From the NCBI GenBank assembly GCA_964036275.1, contig OZ038437.1, positions 16,896,090 to 16,960,089 of the forward strand: a DNA stretch of 64,000 nucleotides, read 5' to 3'. Both the position numbers and the translations under genes were made by a program. Positions within the stretch are counted from its first letter, which is position 1. The number at the start of each line of letters is the position of its first letter. The DNA comes from Litoditis marina. Taxonomy: Eukaryota > Nematoda > Chromadorea > Rhabditida > Rhabditidae. Below the pieces are notes generated by a model. That model worked only from the letters and a program-made list of their open reading frames with translations. It ran no database searches and was not told where the DNA came from. Below are positions 51,321 through 62,300 of this stretch, one piece after another.

Positions 51321-51323
51321 TTA
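51321..51323 (-). other. In-frame TAA nonsense codon in integrase
   Basis: Plus-strand TTA, read as TAA, between codons for TKWP and VCRMK. It lies between the first and second catalytic Asp of integrase, not at a gag-pol boundary where a programmed stop would make sense. Both sides are in one frame and retain family motifs, so a single substitution explains the break. Confidence 0.9.
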
Positions 51324-54300
51324 TGGCCACTTCGTTTTGGCATCAATTACTACCAACCAACGATCGCCTCCTTCTGATTCACAGAAGTCCATATGGAGTC
51401 TCTGCCATGGCTTTGCTGGGTCTTCCCATGGATGTAGCGGCGTCTTTCTAGGATTGTTCCCAAATACGGCACATGTGTTACACGACATGACCATCTTCTC
51501 AATATCTCGATCGATTCCTGGGTACCATACCTTCTCTCGGGCCATTGCTATCATACGATTTCGTCCGTAGTGACTACTGTGTAGCATTTTCAGGATTCTG
51601 CTCTTGAACACGATAGGGATCACTAATCGTGTACCCCATAGGATACAACCCTTGTGCATGCTGAGCTCCAGTTTCTTGTAACTATATACCCTCAAGGTCT
51701 TCTCATGTACCTTAGGTGGCCATCCGTTCTGGACATATTTGGCTACCTCTTTTAATACGGAATCGGCTTCAGTTGTCTTTTTTATCTCTTCTTGTGAGAG
51801 TGGCAAACTTTCTAACGCTTCATCGTTGATTTTGGTAACGTAAACCTCATCGATGATGGCATGCGAACTGGGTAGTTCTCTTGGATCTGGCAATCGCGAC
51901 AATCCATCTGCGTTGCCAAATTCCTTCGTGTTGCGGTACTCAATGTCAAACGAGTAAACCATCAGTCGCAAAGCCCATCGGTGTAGCCTTTTTGCGGCTA
52001 TTATTGGCTTATTATTTATCATTAAGTTATGTTTACTTCCAAATATTTTCACAAGAGGCTGGTGGTCAGTCAACATGGTAAACTTTCTTCCATACAGGAA
52101 TTGACTGAATTTCTCCACTCCATATACGATTCCTAGCGCCTCTTTCTCAATTTGTGCATAGTTTCGTTCCTCTTTGGTGAGTGAACGAGACGCATAGGCA
52201 ATAACTTTCTCGGAGCCATCTTCATACTTGTGATAAATTACTGCGCCTAGACCATAGTCGGACGCGTCTGTGGCTAGTACCACTGCCGTGTGGGGGTCAT
52301 AGTGTGTCAACACATCGGCTTTCATGAGCCTAGCTTTTATAGCCTGGAAAGCTTCACTCTGTTCCTTTTCCCACTTCCATGCAACTCCTTTTTTGCGCAA
52401 CTGGTTCATTAAGGCTGCGAGAGTGCTGAGATTTGGAACGAACTTTCCATAATATTGGACCATTCCCACAAACGACTCTACCTCTATCAGGTTTTTCGGT
52501 TCTGGCATGTTCACCATAGCTTTCAGCTTTTCGGGTGACGGTTTAATTCCATCTGGAGTAACCACATGCCCAAGGAACTCCATTGATTCCTTCAGGAATT
52601 CACATTTTTCTCGCTTGAGACGGAATCCTGCCGCATTCAAGCGGATCAACACCTGCTCTAACCTGGCTAGGTGTGTGACATCATCCGGCGCTGTGACCGT
52701 GATGTCGTCCAAATAAATCAACACTCCCTCTATCCCCGCCAAGGTGGTTTCCATGATTCTTTGGAAAATGGCTGGGGCAGAGGCAACTCCAAATGGGACA
52801 CGGGTGTATTGGAACAATCCTTTAGGAGTGTTGATGGTCGTGAACTTTCTTGACTCGTCATCCAATTCCACCTGCATGTAGGCATCCGACAGATCCATTT
52901 TGGAGAACTTTTTTCCTCCGTTCAATAAATGAAACAGATCATCGGGCACCGGTAAGGGATGCTGGTTAATATCGAGCTGGGAGTTAACCGTAACTTTGTA
53001 ATCTCCACAAATTTGAATTTTCCCTCCCGGCTTTGGCACAATCACTAGAGGTGTGGCCCAATCGGAATGCTCTACCTTCTTCAGGATGTCATTTTTCTGC
53101 ATGATCTCGAGCTGCTCCTCAAGTTTGGAACGCAGGGCAAACGGAACCGGTCTTGGCCTAAAGAACTTTGGCACCGGTGCATCTCCTTTGAACTTCAGCG
53201 ATGCTTTTACCGTGGTACACAGCTCTAGCCCTTTCGAGAACAGGACCGAGTTTTCCTCCAGGATACGCGATAACTCGTCCTTGATGTTCTTGCGTTCTTC
53301 AACCTGGTTGATCAATCGGTAATGAGGACCGCAATCAATATCCAGGGAGCGAATCATGTCTCGACCACACAATGGATGTCCATCTCGTTCGAGTACGTGA
53401 ATATCCAACTTCGACTCTTTACCGGCAAATTTTAGGGTAACCACACATCTACCGCAGAATTCAATGGGAATGTTGTTATAGGCTTTCGCCTTTGTCAACG
53501 CGGGTAGTAGTGATGGTTTTCCTATTGCTTTCCAGGTGTCTCTACCAATGATCGAAATGGAGGCTCCGGTGTCTAATTCACACGGTACTTGCGTTCCATT
53601 CATTTCAATCTTGAGCATACGAGATGGCTCCAACCCGATTCGGCTGATGTTGGCCTTTTTCGTAGTCTGGTTGGACACCTGGTGGTCAGGAGGGCTTTCC
53701 GACTCGGCAATGCGGAAATTTTTTGCCCGTCGATTACCTCGCTGGTTCTTATACCAAGCCTTTTTACTGGTAACCCGCTCCGTACGCCCATCTCGGCGGG
53801 AGACTTCGACATCTGCGATTTTGGACCTCCGAAACGTCTGGCAGTCACCTCGCTGGTTTCCATACCTAGCCTTTTTACTGGTGACTGGCTCCGTACGCCC
53901 ATCTCGGCGGGAGACTTCGACAGCAGAACCATGTTCCTGATGATGACGTTCCCTATCTCTAACTGAATTGATTAGGTCACACATGTTAAAATCGTCATCA
54001 TCGGATGGTTCTGGCTCCGTACATCGATTCACTCGATAGGAGTCTTTTCGGGCGGCTGGACATGCCCTTGCCAGATGGCCTTGTCGGTGACACTTCGCAC
54101 AAGTTACGTCTGCTCTCGTATAGCAACGATCTTTTGTGTGTCCCGACTTACCACATCTGGAGCAACTGTTAGGGTGAGATCGGTGGTTGCCTTTACCGTG
54201 CTCATTTTGTGAGTGGTTTTTGTGCGAAAACTGTTTCCGCCGATCTCCCCCCTTGGCTGCATGGACTACCTTCTTAGAAAACACTTTGCCAATGCCCACA

Positions 54301-54929
54301 TGACTGTTTCCGTCCTTCAAATGTGGGGCATTATGTTGAACACTTTCAAAAGCTTCGGCATGTTCAAGTGCTTTCTTAGAAGTGAGATCTTCATTTTCTA
54401 GAAGTCTCCGACGAGTCTCAACTGAAGAGAGCCCGCCAATGAAAACCAATGCTACCTGTGCGTCCCGGACATCTGTTATCTTCTCAAACGAACAGTCGGT
54501 TGCACTCCTTTGTAGCTCGGCGTAGTAGTCCTTGAGCGATTGTCCCGGCTTCTGCACCATGGACATGAGCTTGAATTGTTCCGCGAGCACCAGCTTTTTG
54601 GGCTGGAAATGAACAGCAAGCAGGGAAACAAGATCCTTATACTCTGTATCTTCAGGTCTACCACATTGAAGCAATGATTCTAACAGCTCATAGTTGCTTT
54701 CACCAATTTCGTTCAAAAATATCAATCTCTTAGATTTCTCATCAGAAACGTTCCTAAGCGTAATGAAATTCGAAAACAGTCTTAACCAAACTTTCCATGA
54801 CGCTCCTGGCCTATACGGACCTAGAGACCTTCCGCGGTAAACGTCTTGGACGTTACGTTGGAGGGCTGTATACGCCAATGGAGAAGCTGGAGGCTGACTG
54901 CCGTCGGTCACCTGATCCTCTGGGCGCAT
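51321..54929 (-). CDS. gag-pol: Gag-Pol polyprotein, truncated by in-frame stop
   Basis: 1202 codons from the first ATG (54927-54929). The frame is open upstream to a TAG at 55029-55031, including a GTG at 54983. Domains, numbered from that ATG: Gag-like region (about 25-250); two CX2CX4HX4C zinc knuckles (C256-C269 and C277-C290) that would bind genomic RNA; a Ser/Asp-rich linker with a 37-residue duplication (about 337-398); aspartic protease with DTGA (453-456); reverse transcriptase with MDLSDAY (from 678) and YLDD (739-742); RNase H with TDAS (887-890), EKEAL and TDHQP; integrase HHCC zinc domain (H1117, H1120, C1150, C1153) and the first catalytic Asp (D1181). The frame stops at TAA 51321-51323, 21 residues after that Asp. 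Gag and Pol share one frame with no visible frameshift site. Together these parts would package the RNA, copy it to DNA and insert it in the nucleus. As it stands the product ends inside the integrase core. Confidence 0.92.
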   Translation of the reverse strand: MRPEDQVTDGSQPPASPLAYTALQRNVQDVYRGRSLGPYRPGASWKVWLRLFSNFITLRNVSDEKSKRLIFLNEIGESNYELLESLLQCGRPEDTEYKDLVSLLAVHFQPKKLVLAEQFKLMSMVQKPGQSLKDYYAELQRSATDCSFEKITDVRDAQVALVFIGGLSSVETRRRLLENEDLTSKKALEHAEAFESVQHNAPHLKDGNSHVGIGKVFSKKVVHAAKGGDRRKQFSHKNHSQNEHGKGNHRSHPNSCSRCGKSGHTKDRCYTRADVTCAKCHRQGHLARACPAARKDSYRVNRCTEPEPSDDDDFNMCDLINSVRDRERHHQEHGSAVEVSRRDGRTEPVTSKKARYGNQRGDCQTFRRSKIADVEVSRRDGRTERVTSKKAWYKNQRGNRRAKNFRIAESESPPDHQVSNQTTKKANISRIGLEPSRMLKIEMNGTQVPCELDTGASISIIGRDTWKAIGKPSLLPALTKAKAYNNIPIEFCGRCVVTLKFAGKESKLDIHVLERDGHPLCGRDMIRSLDIDCGPHYRLINQVEERKNIKDELSRILEENSVLFSKGLELCTTVKASLKFKGDAPVPKFFRPRPVPFALRSKLEEQLEIMQKNDILKKVEHSDWATPLVIVPKPGGKIQICGDYKVTVNSQLDINQHPLPVPDDLFHLLNGGKKFSKMDLSDAYMQVELDDESRKFTTINTPKGLFQYTRVPFGVASAPAIFQRIMETTLAGIEGVLIYLDDITVTAPDDVTHLARLEQVLIRLNAAGFRLKREKCEFLKESMEFLGHVVTPDGIKPSPEKLKAMVNMPEPKNLIEVESFVGMVQYYGKFVPNLSTLAALMNQLRKKGVAWKWEKEQSEAFQAIKARLMKADVLTHYDPHTAVVLATDASDYGLGAVIYHKYEDGSEKVIAYASRSLTKEERNYAQIEKEALGIVYGVEKFSQFLYGRKFTMLTDHQPLVKIFGSKHNLMINNKPIIAAKRLHRWALRLMVYSFDIEYRNTKEFGNADGLSRLPDPRELPSSHAIIDEVYVTKINDEALESLPLSQEEIKKTTEADSVLKEVAKYVQNGWPPKVHEKTLRVYSYKKLELSMHKGCILWGTRLVIPIVFKSRILKMLHSSHYGRNRMIAMAREKVWYPGIDRDIEKMVMSCNTCAVFGNNPRKTPLHPWEDPAKPWQRLHMDFCESEGGDRWLVVIDAKTKWP
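53736..53922 (-). repeat. 111-bp period duplication within gag-pol
   Basis: A 76-bp segment at 53736-53811 is repeated at 53847-53922 (offset 111 bp = 37 codons) with a few substitutions, keeping the frame. It encodes VEVSRRDGRTE..VTSKKA twice, between the zinc knuckles and the protease. The repeat is basic and Arg/Lys-rich. Its role is unknown. Confidence 0.88.
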
Positions 54930-54983
54930 CCTTCGAGACTTCTGGTTTCTCCCTTCGGTTTCTTCCCTCGGACCTCTGGACAC

Positions 54984-55044
54984 TTGTTGGATCGGCGACG
55001 GGCGGCTGGCAAGACTTCGTAGAGTGAACTAACTCCTGATCGCC
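54984..55044 (-). other. Leader between 5' LTR and gag-pol frame
   Basis: Only 61 bp from LTR edge to the GTG at 54983 (115 bp to the first ATG). It holds the primer-binding site. No separate ORF or packaging motif was recognised in this short leader. Confidence 0.6.
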
Positions 55045-55045
55045 A
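55028..55045 (-). other. Primer-binding site
   Basis: Directly after the 5' LTR, element-sense TGGCGATCAGGAGTTAG. It begins TGG, complementary to a tRNA 3' CCA, as expected for minus-strand priming; the T is the last LTR base. The priming tRNA was not identified: it does not match the TGGCGCAGTCG type of 17.6/297 elements. Confidence 0.65.
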
Positions 55046-55280
55046 CTTGTAAGTGGTAATGGGGAGAGAGAACACAGGAAGGTTTAGAATGTTTATTGGC
55101 AGGATCGCAGAGCTTATATACGGCCACGTCGATGTACTTTATCATTGGAGCGGTTCTTCCTGGAAACGTCCTTTGCCGATCATGGAAACGCCTGTCTGGC
55201 TTTCCCTGTTGACGTGCAATGTCCTCTTCTTCCTGTTCAGAAGGAGACGGACTATTTCATCATCTTGCCGTACCATAACT
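55045..55280 (-). repeat. 5' LTR
   Basis: 236 bp, element-sense ends AGTTAT...ACAAGT. Boundaries follow from comparison with the 3' LTR and from the flanking PBS and satellite; one C at each edge is ambiguous. It differs from the 3' LTR at two positions (55118 and 55232). It contains a TATA box and an AATAAA signal. The inner end carries a short dyad, CACTT-GT-AAGTG. Confidence 0.93.
55113..55120 (-). promoter_or_regulatory. TATA box of the 5' LTR
   Basis: Element-sense TATATAAG. The equivalent 3' LTR site (49891-49898) reads TAAATAAG. Transcription would be expected to start about 25-30 bp downstream, close to the AATAAA at 55092-55097, implying a short U5/R arrangement. Promoter function is inferred from position and motif. 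Confidence 0.55.
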
Positions 55281-56380
55281 CGCAAAAAAATCACGTTTTT
55301 CCACGTGAAAAGTCGGATGACTCCAAATTCGATTGAAATAGCTTCTAATCGTATGTGAGCTGAATATTCAACTCTTTCAAATGTAATTTTCGAAAAGGTT
55401 GACATTTTGGCCCATGTTCAAGTTTGCGACGCCATGGCGTCGCAAAAAATCACGTTTTTCCACGTGAAAAGTCGGATGGCTCCAAATTCGATTGAAATAG
55501 CTTCTAATCGTATGTGAGCTGGATATTCAACTCTTTCAAATGTAATTTTCGAAAAGGTTGACATTTTGGCCCATGTTCAAGTTTGCGACGCCATGGCGTC
55601 GCAAAAAATCACGTTTTTCCACGTGAAAAGTCGGATGACTCCAAATTCGATTGAAATAGCTTCTAATCGTATGTGAGCTGAACATTCAACTCTTTCAAAC
55701 GTAATTTTCGAAAAGGTTGACATTTTGGCCCATGTTCAAGTTTGCGACGCCATGGCGTCGCAAAAAATCACGTTTTTCCACGTGAAAAGGCGGATGACTC
55801 CAAATTCGATTGAAATAGCTTCTAATCGTATGTGAGCTGAATATTCAACTCTTTCGAATGTAATTTTCGAAAAGGTTGACATTTTGGCCCATGTTCAAGT
55901 TTGCGACGCCATGGCGTCGCAAAAAATCACGTTTTCCCACGTGAAAAGTCGGATGACTCCAAATTTAATTGAAATAGCTTCTAATCGTATGTGAGCTAAG
56001 CATTCAACTCTTTCAAACGTAATTTTCGAAAAGGTTGACATTTTGGCCCATGTTCAAGTTTGCGACGCCATGGCGTCGCAAAAAATCACGTTTTTCCACG
56101 TGAAAAGTCGGATGACTCCAAATTCGATTGAAATAGCTTCTAATCGTATGTGAGCTAAGCATTCAACTCTTTCAAACGTAATTTTCGAAAAGGTTGACAT
56201 TTTGGCCCATGTTCAAGTTTGCGACGCCATGGCGTCGCAAAAAATCACGTTCTTCCACGTGAAAAGTCGGATGACTCCAAATTCAAGTGAAATAGCTTCT
56301 AATCGTTGTGAGCTGAACAATCAACTCTTTCAAACGTAATTTTCGAAAAGGTTGACATTTTGGCCCATGTTCAAGTTTGC

Positions 56381-59300
56381 GACGAGATGGCGTCGCAAAA
56401 AAAATCACGTTTTTCCACGTGAAAAGTCGGATGGCTCCAAATTCGATTGAAATAGCTTCTAATCGTATGTGAGCTGAATATTCAACTCTTTCAAATGTAA
56501 TTTTCGAAAAGGTTGATATTTTGGCCCATGTTCAAGTTTGCGACGCCATGGCGTCGCAAAAAATCACGTTTTTCCACCTGAAAAGTCGGATGACTCCAAA
56601 TTCGATTGAAATAGCTTCTAATCGTATGTGAGCTGAACATTCAACTCTTTCAAACGTAATTTTCGAAAAGGTTGACATTTTGGCCCATGTTCAAGTTTGC
56701 GACGCCATGGCGTCGCAAAAAATCACGTTTTTCCACGTGAAAAGGCGGATGACTCCAAATTCGATTGAAATAGCTTCTAATCGTATGTGAGCTGAATATT
56801 CAACTCTTTCGAATGTAATTTTCGAAAAGGTTGACATTTTGGCCCATGTTCAAGTTTGCGACGCCATGGCGTCGCAAAAAATCACGTTTTCCCACGTGAA
56901 AAGTCGGATGACTCCAAATTTAATTGAAATAGCTTCTAATCGTATGTGAGCTGAGCATTCAACTCTTTCAAACGTAATTTTCGAAAAGGTTGACATTTTG
57001 GCCCATGTTCAAGTTTGCGACGCCATGGCGTCGCAAAAAATCACGTTTTTCCACGTGAAAAGTAGGATGACTCCAAATTCGATTGAAATAGCTTCTAACC
57101 GTATGTGAGCTGAATATTCAACTCTTTCAAATGTAATTTTCGAAAAGGTTGACATTTTGGCCCATGTTCAAGTTTGCGACGCCATGGCGTCGCAAAAAAT
57201 CACGTTTTTCCACGTGAAAAGTCGGATGACTCCAAATTCGATTGAAATAGCCTCTAATCGTATGTGAGCTGAACATCCAACTCTTTCAAACGTAATTTTT
57301 GAAAAGGTTGACATTTTGGCCCATGTTCAAGTTTGCGACGCCATGGCGTCGCAAAAAATCACGTTTTTCCACGTGAAAAGTCGGATGACTCCAAATTCGA
57401 TTGAAATAGCCTCTAATCGTATGTGAGCTGAATATTCAACTCTTTCAAATGTAATTTTCGAAAAGGTTGACATTTTGGCCCATGTTCAAGTTTGCGACAC
57501 CATGGCGTCGCAAAAAATCACGTTTTTCCACGTGAAAAGTAGGATGACTCCAAATTCGATTGAAATAGCTTCTAACCGTATGTGAGCTGAATATTCAACT
57601 CTTTCAAACGTAATTTTCGAAAAGGTTGACATTTTGGCCCATGTTCAAGTTTGCGACGCCATGGCGTCGCAAAAAATCACGTTTTTCCACGTGAAAAGGC
57701 GGATGACTCCAAATTCGATTGAAATAGCTTCTAATCGTATGTGAGCTGAATATTCAACTCTTTCGAATGTAATTTTCGAAAAGGTTGACATTTTGGCCCA
57801 TGTTCAAGTTTGCGACGCCATGGCGTCGCAAAAAATCACGTTTTCCCACGTGAAAAGTCGGATGACTCCAAATTTAATTGAAATAGCTTCTAATCGTATG
57901 TGAGCTAAGCATTCAACTCTTTCAAACGTAATTTTCGAAAAGGTTGACATTTTGGCCCATGTTCAAGTTTGCGACGCCATGGCGTCGCAAAAAATCACGT
58001 TTTTCCACGTGAAAAGTCGGATGACTCCAAATTCGATTGAAATAGCTTCTAATCGTATGTGAGCTAAGCATTCAACTCTTTCAAACGTAATTTTCGAAAA
58101 GGTTGACATTTTGGCCCATGTTCAAGTTTGCGACGCCATGGCGTCGCAAAAAATCACGTTCTTCCACGTGAAAAGTCGGATGACTCCAAATTCAAGTGAA
58201 ATAGCTTCTAATCGTTGTGAGCTGAACAATCAACTCTTTCAAACGTAATTTTCGAAAAGGTTGACATTTTGGCCCATGTTCAAGTTTGCGACGAGATGGC
58301 GTCGCAAAAAAATCACGTTTTTCCACGTGAAAAGTCGGATGGCTCCAAATTCGATTGAAATAGCTTCTAATCGTATGTGAGCTGAATATTCAACTCTTTC
58401 AAATGTAATTTCCGAAAAGGTTGATATTTTGGCCCATGTTCAAGTTTGCGACGCCATGGCGTCGCAAAAAATCACGTTTTTCCACGTGAAAAGTCGGATG
58501 ACTCCAAATTCGATTGAAATAGCTTCTAATCGTATGTGAGCTGAACATTCAACTCTTTCAAACGTAATTTTCGAAAAGGTTGACATTTTGGCCCATGTTC
58601 AAGTTTGCGACGCCATGGCGTCGCAAAAAATCACGTTTTTCCACGTGAAAAGGCGGATGACTCCAAATTCGATTGAAATAGCTTCTAATCGTATGTGAGC
58701 TGAATATTCAACTCTTTCGAATGTAATTTTCGAAAAGGTTGACATTTTGGCCCATGTTCAAGTTTGCGACGCCATGGCGTCGCAAAAAATCACGTTTTCC
58801 CACGTGAAAAGTCGGATGACTCCAAATTTAATTGAAATAGCTTCTAATCGTATGTGAGCTGAGCATTCAACTCTTTCAAACGTAATTTTCGAAAAGGTTG
58901 ACATTTTGGCCCATGTTCAAGTTTGCGACGCCATGGCGTCGCAAAAAATCACGTTTTTCCACGTGAAAAGTAGGATGACTCCAAATTCGATTGAAATAGC
59001 TTCTAACCGTATGTGAGCTGAATATTCAACTCTTTCAAACGTAATTTTCGAAAAGGTTGACATTTTGGCCCATGTTCAAGTTTGCGACGCCATGGCGTCG
59101 CAAAAAATCACGTTTTTCCACGTGAAAAGGCGGATGACTCCAAATTCGATTGAAATAGCTTCTAATCGTATGTGAGCTGAATATTCAACTCTTTCGAATG
59201 TAATTTTCGAAAAGGTTGACATTTTGGCCCATGTTCAAGTTTGCGACGCCATGGCGTCGCAAAAAATCACGTTTTCCCACGTGAAAAGTCGGATGACTCC

Positions 59301-62300
59301 AAATTTAATTGAAATAGCTTCTAATCGTATGTGAGCTAAGCATTCAACTCTTTCAAACGTAATTTTCGAAAAGGTTGACATTTTGGCCCATGTTCAAGTT
59401 TGCGACGCCATGGCGTCGCAAAAAATCACGTTTTTCCACGTGAAAAGTCGGATGACTCCAAATTCGATTGAAATAGCTTCTAATCGTATGTGAGCTAAGC
59501 ATTCAACTCTTTCAAACGTAATTTTCGAAAAGGTTGACATTTTGGCCCATGTTCAAGTTTGCGACGCCATGGCGTCGCAAAAAATCACGTTCTTCCACGT
59601 GAAAAGTCGGATGACTCCAAATTCAAGTGAAATAGCTTCTAATCGTTGTGAGCTGAACAATCAACTCTTTCAAACGTAATTTTCGAAAAGGTTGACATTT
59701 TGGCCCATGTTCAAGTTTGCGACGAGATGGCGTCGCAAAAAAATCACGTTTTTCCACGTGAAAAGTCGGATGGCTCCAAATTCGATTGAAATAGCTTCTA
59801 ATCGTATGTGAGCTGAATATTCAACTCTTTCAAATGTAATTTTCGAAAAGGTTGATATTTTGGCCCATGTTCAAGTTTGCGACGCCATGGCGTCGCAAAA
59901 AATCACGTTTTTCCACGTGAAAAGTCGGATGACTCCAAATTCGATTGAAATAGCTTCTAATCGTATGTGAGCTGAACATTCAACTCTTTCAAACGTAATT
60001 TTCGAAAAGGTTGACATTTTGGCCCATGTTCAAGTTTGCGACGCCATGGCGTCGCAAAAAATCACGTTTTTCCACGTGAAAAGGCGGATGACTCCAAATT
60101 CGATTGAAATAGCTTCTAATCGTATGTGAGCTGAATATTCAACTCTTTCGAATGTAATTTTCGAAAAGGTTGACATTTTGGCCCATGTTCAAGTTTGCGA
60201 CGCCATGGCGTCGCAAAAAATCACGTTTTCCCACGTGAAAAGTCGGATGACTCCAAATTTAATTGAAATAGCTTCTAATCGTATGTGAGCTGAGCATTCA
60301 ACTCTTTCAAACGTAATTTTCGAAAAGGTTGACATTTTGGCCCATGTTCAAGTTTGCGACGCCATGGCGTCGCAAAAAATCACGTTTTTCCACGTGAAAA
60401 GTAGGATGACTCCAAATTCGATTGAAATAGCTTCTAACCGTATGTGAGCTGAATATTCAACTCTTTCAAATGTAATTTTCGAAAAGGTTGACATTTTGGC
60501 CCATGTTCAAGTTTGCGACGCCATGGCGTCGCAAAAAATCACGTTTTTCCACGTGAAAAGTCGGATGACTCCAAATTCGATTGAAATAGCCTCTAATCGT
60601 ATGTGAGCTGAACATCCAACTCTTTCAAACGTAATTTTTGAAAAGGTTGACATTTTGGCCCATGTTCAAGTTTGCGACGCCATGGCGTCGCAAAAAATCA
60701 CGTTTTTCCACGTGAAAAGTCGGATGACTCCAAATTCGATTGAAATAGCCTCTAATCGTATGTGAGCTGAATATTCAACTCTTTCAAATGTAATTTTCGA
60801 AAAGGTTGACATTTTGGCCCATGTTCAAGTTTGCGACGCCATGGCGTCGCAAAAAATCACGTTTTCCCACGTGAAAAGTCGGATGACTCCAAATTTAATT
60901 GAAATAGCTTCTAATCGTATGTGAGCTAAGCATTCAACTCTTTCAAACGTAATTTTCGAAAAGGTTGACATGTTGGCCCATGTTCAAGTTTGCGACGCCA
61001 TGGCGTCGCAAAAAATCACGTTTTTCCACGTGAAAAGTCGGATGACTCCAAATTCGATTGAAATAGCTTCTAATCGTATGTGAGCTAAGCATTCAACTCT
61101 TTCAAACGTAATTTTCGAAAAGGTTGACATTTTGGCCCATGTTCAAGTTTGCGACGCCATGGCGTCGCAAAAAATCACGTTCTTCCACGTGAAAAGTCGG
61201 ATGACTCCAAATTCAAGTGAAATAGCTTCTAATCGTTGTGAGCTGAACAATCAACTCTTTCAAACGTAATTTTCGAAAAGGTTGACATTTTGGCCCATGT
61301 TCAAGTTTGCGACGAGATGGCGTCGCAAAAAAATCACGTTTTTCCACGTGAAAAGTCGGATGGCTCCAAATTCGATTGAAATAGCTTCTAATCGTATGTG
61401 AGCTGAATATTCAACTCTTTCAAATGTAATTTTCGAAAAGGTTGATATTTTGGCCCATGTTCAAGTTTGCGACGCCATGGCGTCGCAAAAAATCACGTTT
61501 TTCCACGTGAAAAGTCGGATGACTCCAAATTCGATTGAAATAGCTTCTAATCGTATGTGAGCTGAACATTCAACTCTTTCAAACGTAATTTTCGAAAAGG
61601 TTGACATTTTGGCCCATGTTCAAGTTTGCGACGCCATGGCGTCGCAAAAAATCACGTTTTTCCACGTGAAAAGGCGGATGACTCCAAATTCGATTGAAAT
61701 AGCTTCTAATCGTATGTGAGCTGAATATTCAACTCTTTCGAATGTAATTTTCGAAAAGGTTGACATTTTGGCCCATGTTCAAGTTTGCGACGCCATGGCG
61801 TCGCAAAAAATCACGTTTTCCCACGTGAAAAGTCGGATGACTCCAAATTTAATTGAAATAGCTTCTAATCGTATGTGAGCTGAGCATTCAACTCTTTCAA
61901 ACGTAATTTTCGAAAAGGTTGACATTTTGGCCCATGTTCAAGTTTGCGACGCCATGGCGTCGCAAAAAATCACGTTTTTCCACGTGAAAAGTAGGATGAC
62001 TCCAAATTCGATTGAAATAGCTTCTAACCGTATGTGAGCTGAATATTCAACTCTTTCAAATGTAATTTTCGAAAAGGTTGACATTTTGGCCCATGTTCAA
62101 GTTTGCGACGCCATGGCGTCGCAAAAAATCACGTTTTTCCACGTGAAAAGTCGGATGACTCCAAATTCGATTGAAATAGCCTCTAATCGTATGTGAGCTG
62201 AACATCCAACTCTTTCAAACGTAATTTTTGAAAAGGTTGACATTTTGGCCCATGTTCAAGTTTGCGACGCCATGGCGTCGCAAAAAATCACGTTTTTCCA

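Larger units (their letters stand above)
49823..55280 (-). mobile_element. Ty3/gypsy LTR retrotransposon (5458 bp)
   Basis: Complete element on the minus strand: 5' LTR, primer-binding site, 61-bp leader, one gag-pol reading frame, polypurine tract, 3' LTR. Domain order is Gag (CCHC x2), protease, RT, RNase H, integrase, which is the Ty3/gypsy order (copia-type elements put integrase before RT). LTRs beginning AGTTA are typical of insect gypsy-like elements. The pol sequence style resembles the Mag-type / K02A2.6-like group; that lineage call is from memory of family features and needs a tree. No envelope gene or transmembrane segment is seen. It sits inside one D-type satellite monomer (GACGAGATGG on the left, GCAAAAAAATC on the right) and lacks a target-site duplication. 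An in-frame TAA in integrase makes this copy non-autonomous. Confidence 0.95.

Noticed and set aside
51321..51323. Programmed stop-codon readthrough as in some gag-pol systems
   Set aside because: Programmed stops lie between gag and pol; this one interrupts the integrase catalytic core, so a disabling mutation is simpler.
54930..54983. GTG at 54983 as the gag-pol start
   Set aside because: A eukaryotic element would normally use ATG; the first in-frame ATG is at 54927-54929, so the start was placed there, although the frame is open further upstream.
49831..55336. Plus-strand open frames across the retrotransposon (for example 50159-50497, 53536-53940, 55053-55358)
   Set aside because: They are antisense to the gag-pol frame or the LTR and show no recognisable domain; those at 49831 and 55053 are the duplicated LTR read backwards.
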